Source of the DNA: Bacteroidota bacterium
Lineage (GTDB): Bacteria; Bacteroidota; Bacteroidia; Bacteroidales; CAJPTX01
Direction: 5' to 3'
Assembly (NCBI GenBank): GCA_002748015.1
Contig: PDRH01000035.1
Location: 1-5,362 of the forward strand
Length of the DNA stretch: 5,362 nucleotides
A program made the translations under genes and the position numbers. Below are positions 4,351 through 5,362 of the stretch, piece after piece. Below the pieces are notes generated by a model. That model was not told where the DNA came from and ran no database searches. It was given only the letters and a program-made list of their open reading frames with translations. How positions within the stretch are numbered: position 1 is the stretch's first letter; each line of letters opens with the position of its first letter.

Positions 4351-4812
4351 ATGGCCAAGTTCAGCAGAAAGGGGAAGGGCGGGCTGCCCGCCATATCGAC
4401 GGCATCGCTGCCGGACATCGTGTTCATGCTCCTGTTCTTCTTCATGGTGAGCACGACGATGCGGGAGACGGAGATGCGGGTGAGCCTGAAGCTGCCGTCT
4501 GCAACGGAGGTGGCCAAGCTCGAGAAGAAGTCGCTGGTCTCGTACATCTACATCGGTACGCCCACGAGGCAGTACCAGCAGCTCTACGGTACGGATTCGC
4601 GCATTCAGCTCAACGATGCCTTCAAGACGCTGGAGGACATTCGGGACTTCATCAGCTCGGAGCGGGATGCCCTCTCGGAGTCTGACCGGAACATGCTTAC
4701 GACCTCGCTCAAGATAGATGAGCATACACGGATGGGTATCGTCTCGGACGTCAAGCAGGAGCTACGCAAGGCCTCTGCGCTGAAGATAAACTACGCCGCG
4801 CAACGCAAATAG
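4351..4812 (+). CDS. exbD: ExbD/TolR-family protein, second paralogue (ExbD2)
   Basis: A 153-residue ExbD paralogue clearly different from the one before it. A basic, glycine-rich N-terminus (KFSRKGKGGLP) leads to STASLPDIVFMLLFFFMVST (16-35), the single transmembrane helix with Asp22 as the proton-relay residue. The periplasmic part contains LKLPSATEVAKLEKKSLV (46-63), the strand SYIYIGTP (64-71), RIQLND (84-89), a helix with SSERDALSESDR (102-113), and a last segment HTRMGIVSDVKQELRKASAL (125-144) that corresponds to the ExbD C-terminal helix. In E. coli two ExbD copies sit in one ExbB pore. Two distinct copies here suggest a heterodimer, or two alternative motors; Flavobacterium psychrophilum is reported to have an exbD1/exbD2 pair. 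It is the last gene of the cluster, followed 28 bases later by a strong terminator. Confidence 0.93.
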   Translation: MAKFSRKGKGGLPAISTASLPDIVFMLLFFFMVSTTMRETEMRVSLKLPSATEVAKLEKKSLVSYIYIGTPTRQYQQLYGTDSRIQLNDAFKTLEDIRDFISSERDALSESDRNMLTTSLKIDEHTRMGIVSDVKQELRKASALKINYAAQRK

Positions 4813-4840
4813 GCCTTTTCGAGGTCACGCACCTATTACT

Positions 4841-4871
4841 AAAGCCCGGCTACTACTGGCCGGGCTTTTTT
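4841..4871 (+). terminator. Strong intrinsic terminator of the exb cluster
   Basis: AAAGCCCGGC (4841-4850) pairs perfectly with GCCGGGCTTT (4859-4868), ten base pairs with seven G-C, around the loop TACTACTG. Six Ts follow within and after the stem (4866-4871). This marks the 3' end of the exbB-to-exbD2 transcript. Confidence 0.88.
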
Positions 4872-4886
4872 GCATGATGATCGCCC

Positions 4887-4916
4887 GGAGCTGGCGGGTA
4901 ATTCCGGGGGCTGGCG
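4887..4916. repeat. Imperfect short direct repeat
   Basis: GGAGCTGGCG (4887-4896) and GGGGCTGGCG (4907-4916) differ at one position and are spaced exactly 20 bases apart, each preceded by CC. The spacing is close to two DNA turns, which would place both copies on the same face. It could equally be chance in GC-rich DNA. Confidence 0.3.
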
Positions 4917-4952
4917 CGGTGTGCTGTTGAGCAAAGCGAAAAAACGCTATGC

Positions 4953-5016
4953 CTACGGGCTACTTGCTACCCAATGCGCCAAAAGGGGGCATTTATCCCG
5001 AGCATGTAGCCCGTAG
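4953..5016. other. Nested long hairpin in the spacer
   Basis: CTACGGGCTAC (4953-4963) and GTAGCCCGTAG (5006-5016) are perfect 11-base inverted repeats. Within the 42-base interval, AATGCGCC (4973-4980) pairs with GGGGCATT (4986-4993) around AAAAG, seven of eight positions matching. No T run follows. The two-tier fold suggests a structured RNA or an element boundary rather than a terminator; no homologue is recognised. Confidence 0.45.
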
Positions 5017-5127
5017 TGGCAGTCGGCTTGCCGCGCCGCAATAAACCGAATAGGGTACAAATTAGACGGATAGCAAACTGGGGGGCATGTTTCAAGGTTT
5101 TGATAGCGGTTCTAAAGCACTAGAGCC

Positions 5128-5159
5128 CTTGGATAGTTTCCGTATTCTATCTATCTTGC
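5128..5159 (+). promoter_or_regulatory. Candidate Bacteroidota promoter for the last gene
   Basis: CTTG (5128-5131) is followed after 20 bases by TATCTTGC (5152-5159). These approximate the TTTG (-33) and TAnnTTTG (-7) boxes at the usual spacing, each imperfectly. The start point would be near 5165, giving a leader of about 55 bases. TATTTG at 5193-5198 is a second, shorter candidate -7 element nearer the gene. Confidence 0.3.
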
Positions 5160-5169
5160 AGTCTTTTTC

Positions 5170-5192
5170 GTGCGGAGCTAGCCTCTTCGCAC
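5170..5192 (+). other. Leader hairpin upstream of the last gene
   Basis: GTGCG (5170-5174) pairs with CGCAC (5188-5192), and inside it GAG (5175-5177) pairs with CTC (5183-5185) with a two-base TT bulge and the loop CTAGC. If transcription begins near 5165, this would form the very 5' end of the message and could protect it. The role is inferred. Confidence 0.3.
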
Positions 5193-5220
5193 TATTTGTA
5201 TCCTTAAAGAGAAGCACACG

Positions 5221-5362
5221 ATGAAAAATGCACTGTTCTTTGTACCCCCGGTGCTCGAGACGACTGAGAGTCCGATTGACACCCAGCTCTTCAATGAGGC
5301 TCGCGATCTCTACGAGGATGGAAAATACCTAGAGGCGCTGCACCGCTTCCTCGACCATCTGA
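5221..5362 (+). CDS. N-terminal part of a TPR-like protein, cut by the right edge
   Basis: An ATG at 5221 opens 47 codons that run off the window. The apparent TGA at the very end is out of frame: the last full codon is CTG at 5359-5361. The first residues (MKNALFFVPPVLETTESPID) are short and not a convincing signal peptide, since prolines break the hydrophobic stretch. Residues 21-47 (TQLFNEARDLYEDGKYLEAL, then HRFLDHL) form a helix-turn-helix with the tetratricopeptide spacing, A..LY..GKY.EAL..F, so a TPR scaffold or partner-binding domain is likely. It follows the exb cluster but is separated by a strong terminator and about 350 bases, so it is a separate unit. Its full function cannot be told from this fragment. 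A weak purine-rich AAAGAGAAG precedes it at 5206-5214. Confidence 0.65.
   Translation, partial: MKNALFFVPPVLETTESPIDTQLFNEARDLYEDGKYLEALHRFLDHL

Larger units (their letters stand above)
4872..5220. other. Gene-free spacer after the exb cluster
   Basis: About 350 bases without a convincing ORF on either strand. The left half (4880-5035) is GC-rich and full of repeats and inverted repeats: an imperfect direct repeat, a small AGCG/CGCT hairpin near 4935-4948, a nested hairpin at 4953-5016, and CGGC-TT-GCCG at 5024-5033. The right half is AT-richer and holds a possible promoter and leader for the last gene. I recognise no RNA family. Confidence 0.5.

Noticed and set aside
4303..4725. 140-codon minus-strand ORF opposite the second exbD
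   Set aside because: Arg/His-rich antisense shadow of a confidently assigned exbD.

Overview
The window looks like a chromosomal segment from a moderately GC-rich member of the Bacteroidota, most likely Porphyromonas or a close relative. The reasons are the gene set (type I asparaginase; an ExbB with a signal peptide and acidic linker; a four-helix membrane protein; two different ExbD proteins), the close fit of the ExbB and ExbD sequences to the Bacteroidales versions as I remember them, and a Bacteroidota-type -7 element (TAnnTTTG) just before the asparaginase. The genus is inference. All supported genes are on the + strand.

Layout. (1) 2-556: the C-terminal end of a membrane protein resembling the Bacteroidales O-antigen ligase (Wzy_C) family; it is open at the left edge and looks shortened. 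(2) 557-1064: about 500 bases with no convincing gene. It holds a C-rich stretch whose complement could form a G-quadruplex, an AT-rich inverted repeat followed by Ts, a large compound hairpin, a 12-base palindrome, a doubtful 17-codon ORF with a ribosome-binding-like sequence, and a promoter element. (3) 1065-2096: ansA, type I L-asparaginase. (4) 2196-2283: tRNA-Ser(GGA), followed by an intrinsic terminator. (5) 2401-4812: a four-gene cluster, exbB - 4-TM protein - exbD - exbD, with gaps of 24, 24 and 6 bases, closed by a strong terminator at 4841-4871. (6) 4872-5220: about 350 bases without a gene but with a nested hairpin, an imperfect direct repeat and a possible promoter. (7) 5221 to the right edge: the start of a gene whose product has a TPR-like helix pair.

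How the genes work together. The exb cluster should encode the inner-membrane, proton-motive-force-driven motor that energises TonB-dependent outer-membrane transport. ExbB is the channel scaffold, and each ExbD has one transmembrane helix with the expected proton-relay aspartate. The protein between them is conserved by position in Bacteroidales as far as I recall, has no assigned function, and is the best candidate here for an undescribed part of a known machine. No tonB is in the window. The asparaginase, the tRNA and the flanking genes appear to be independent units.
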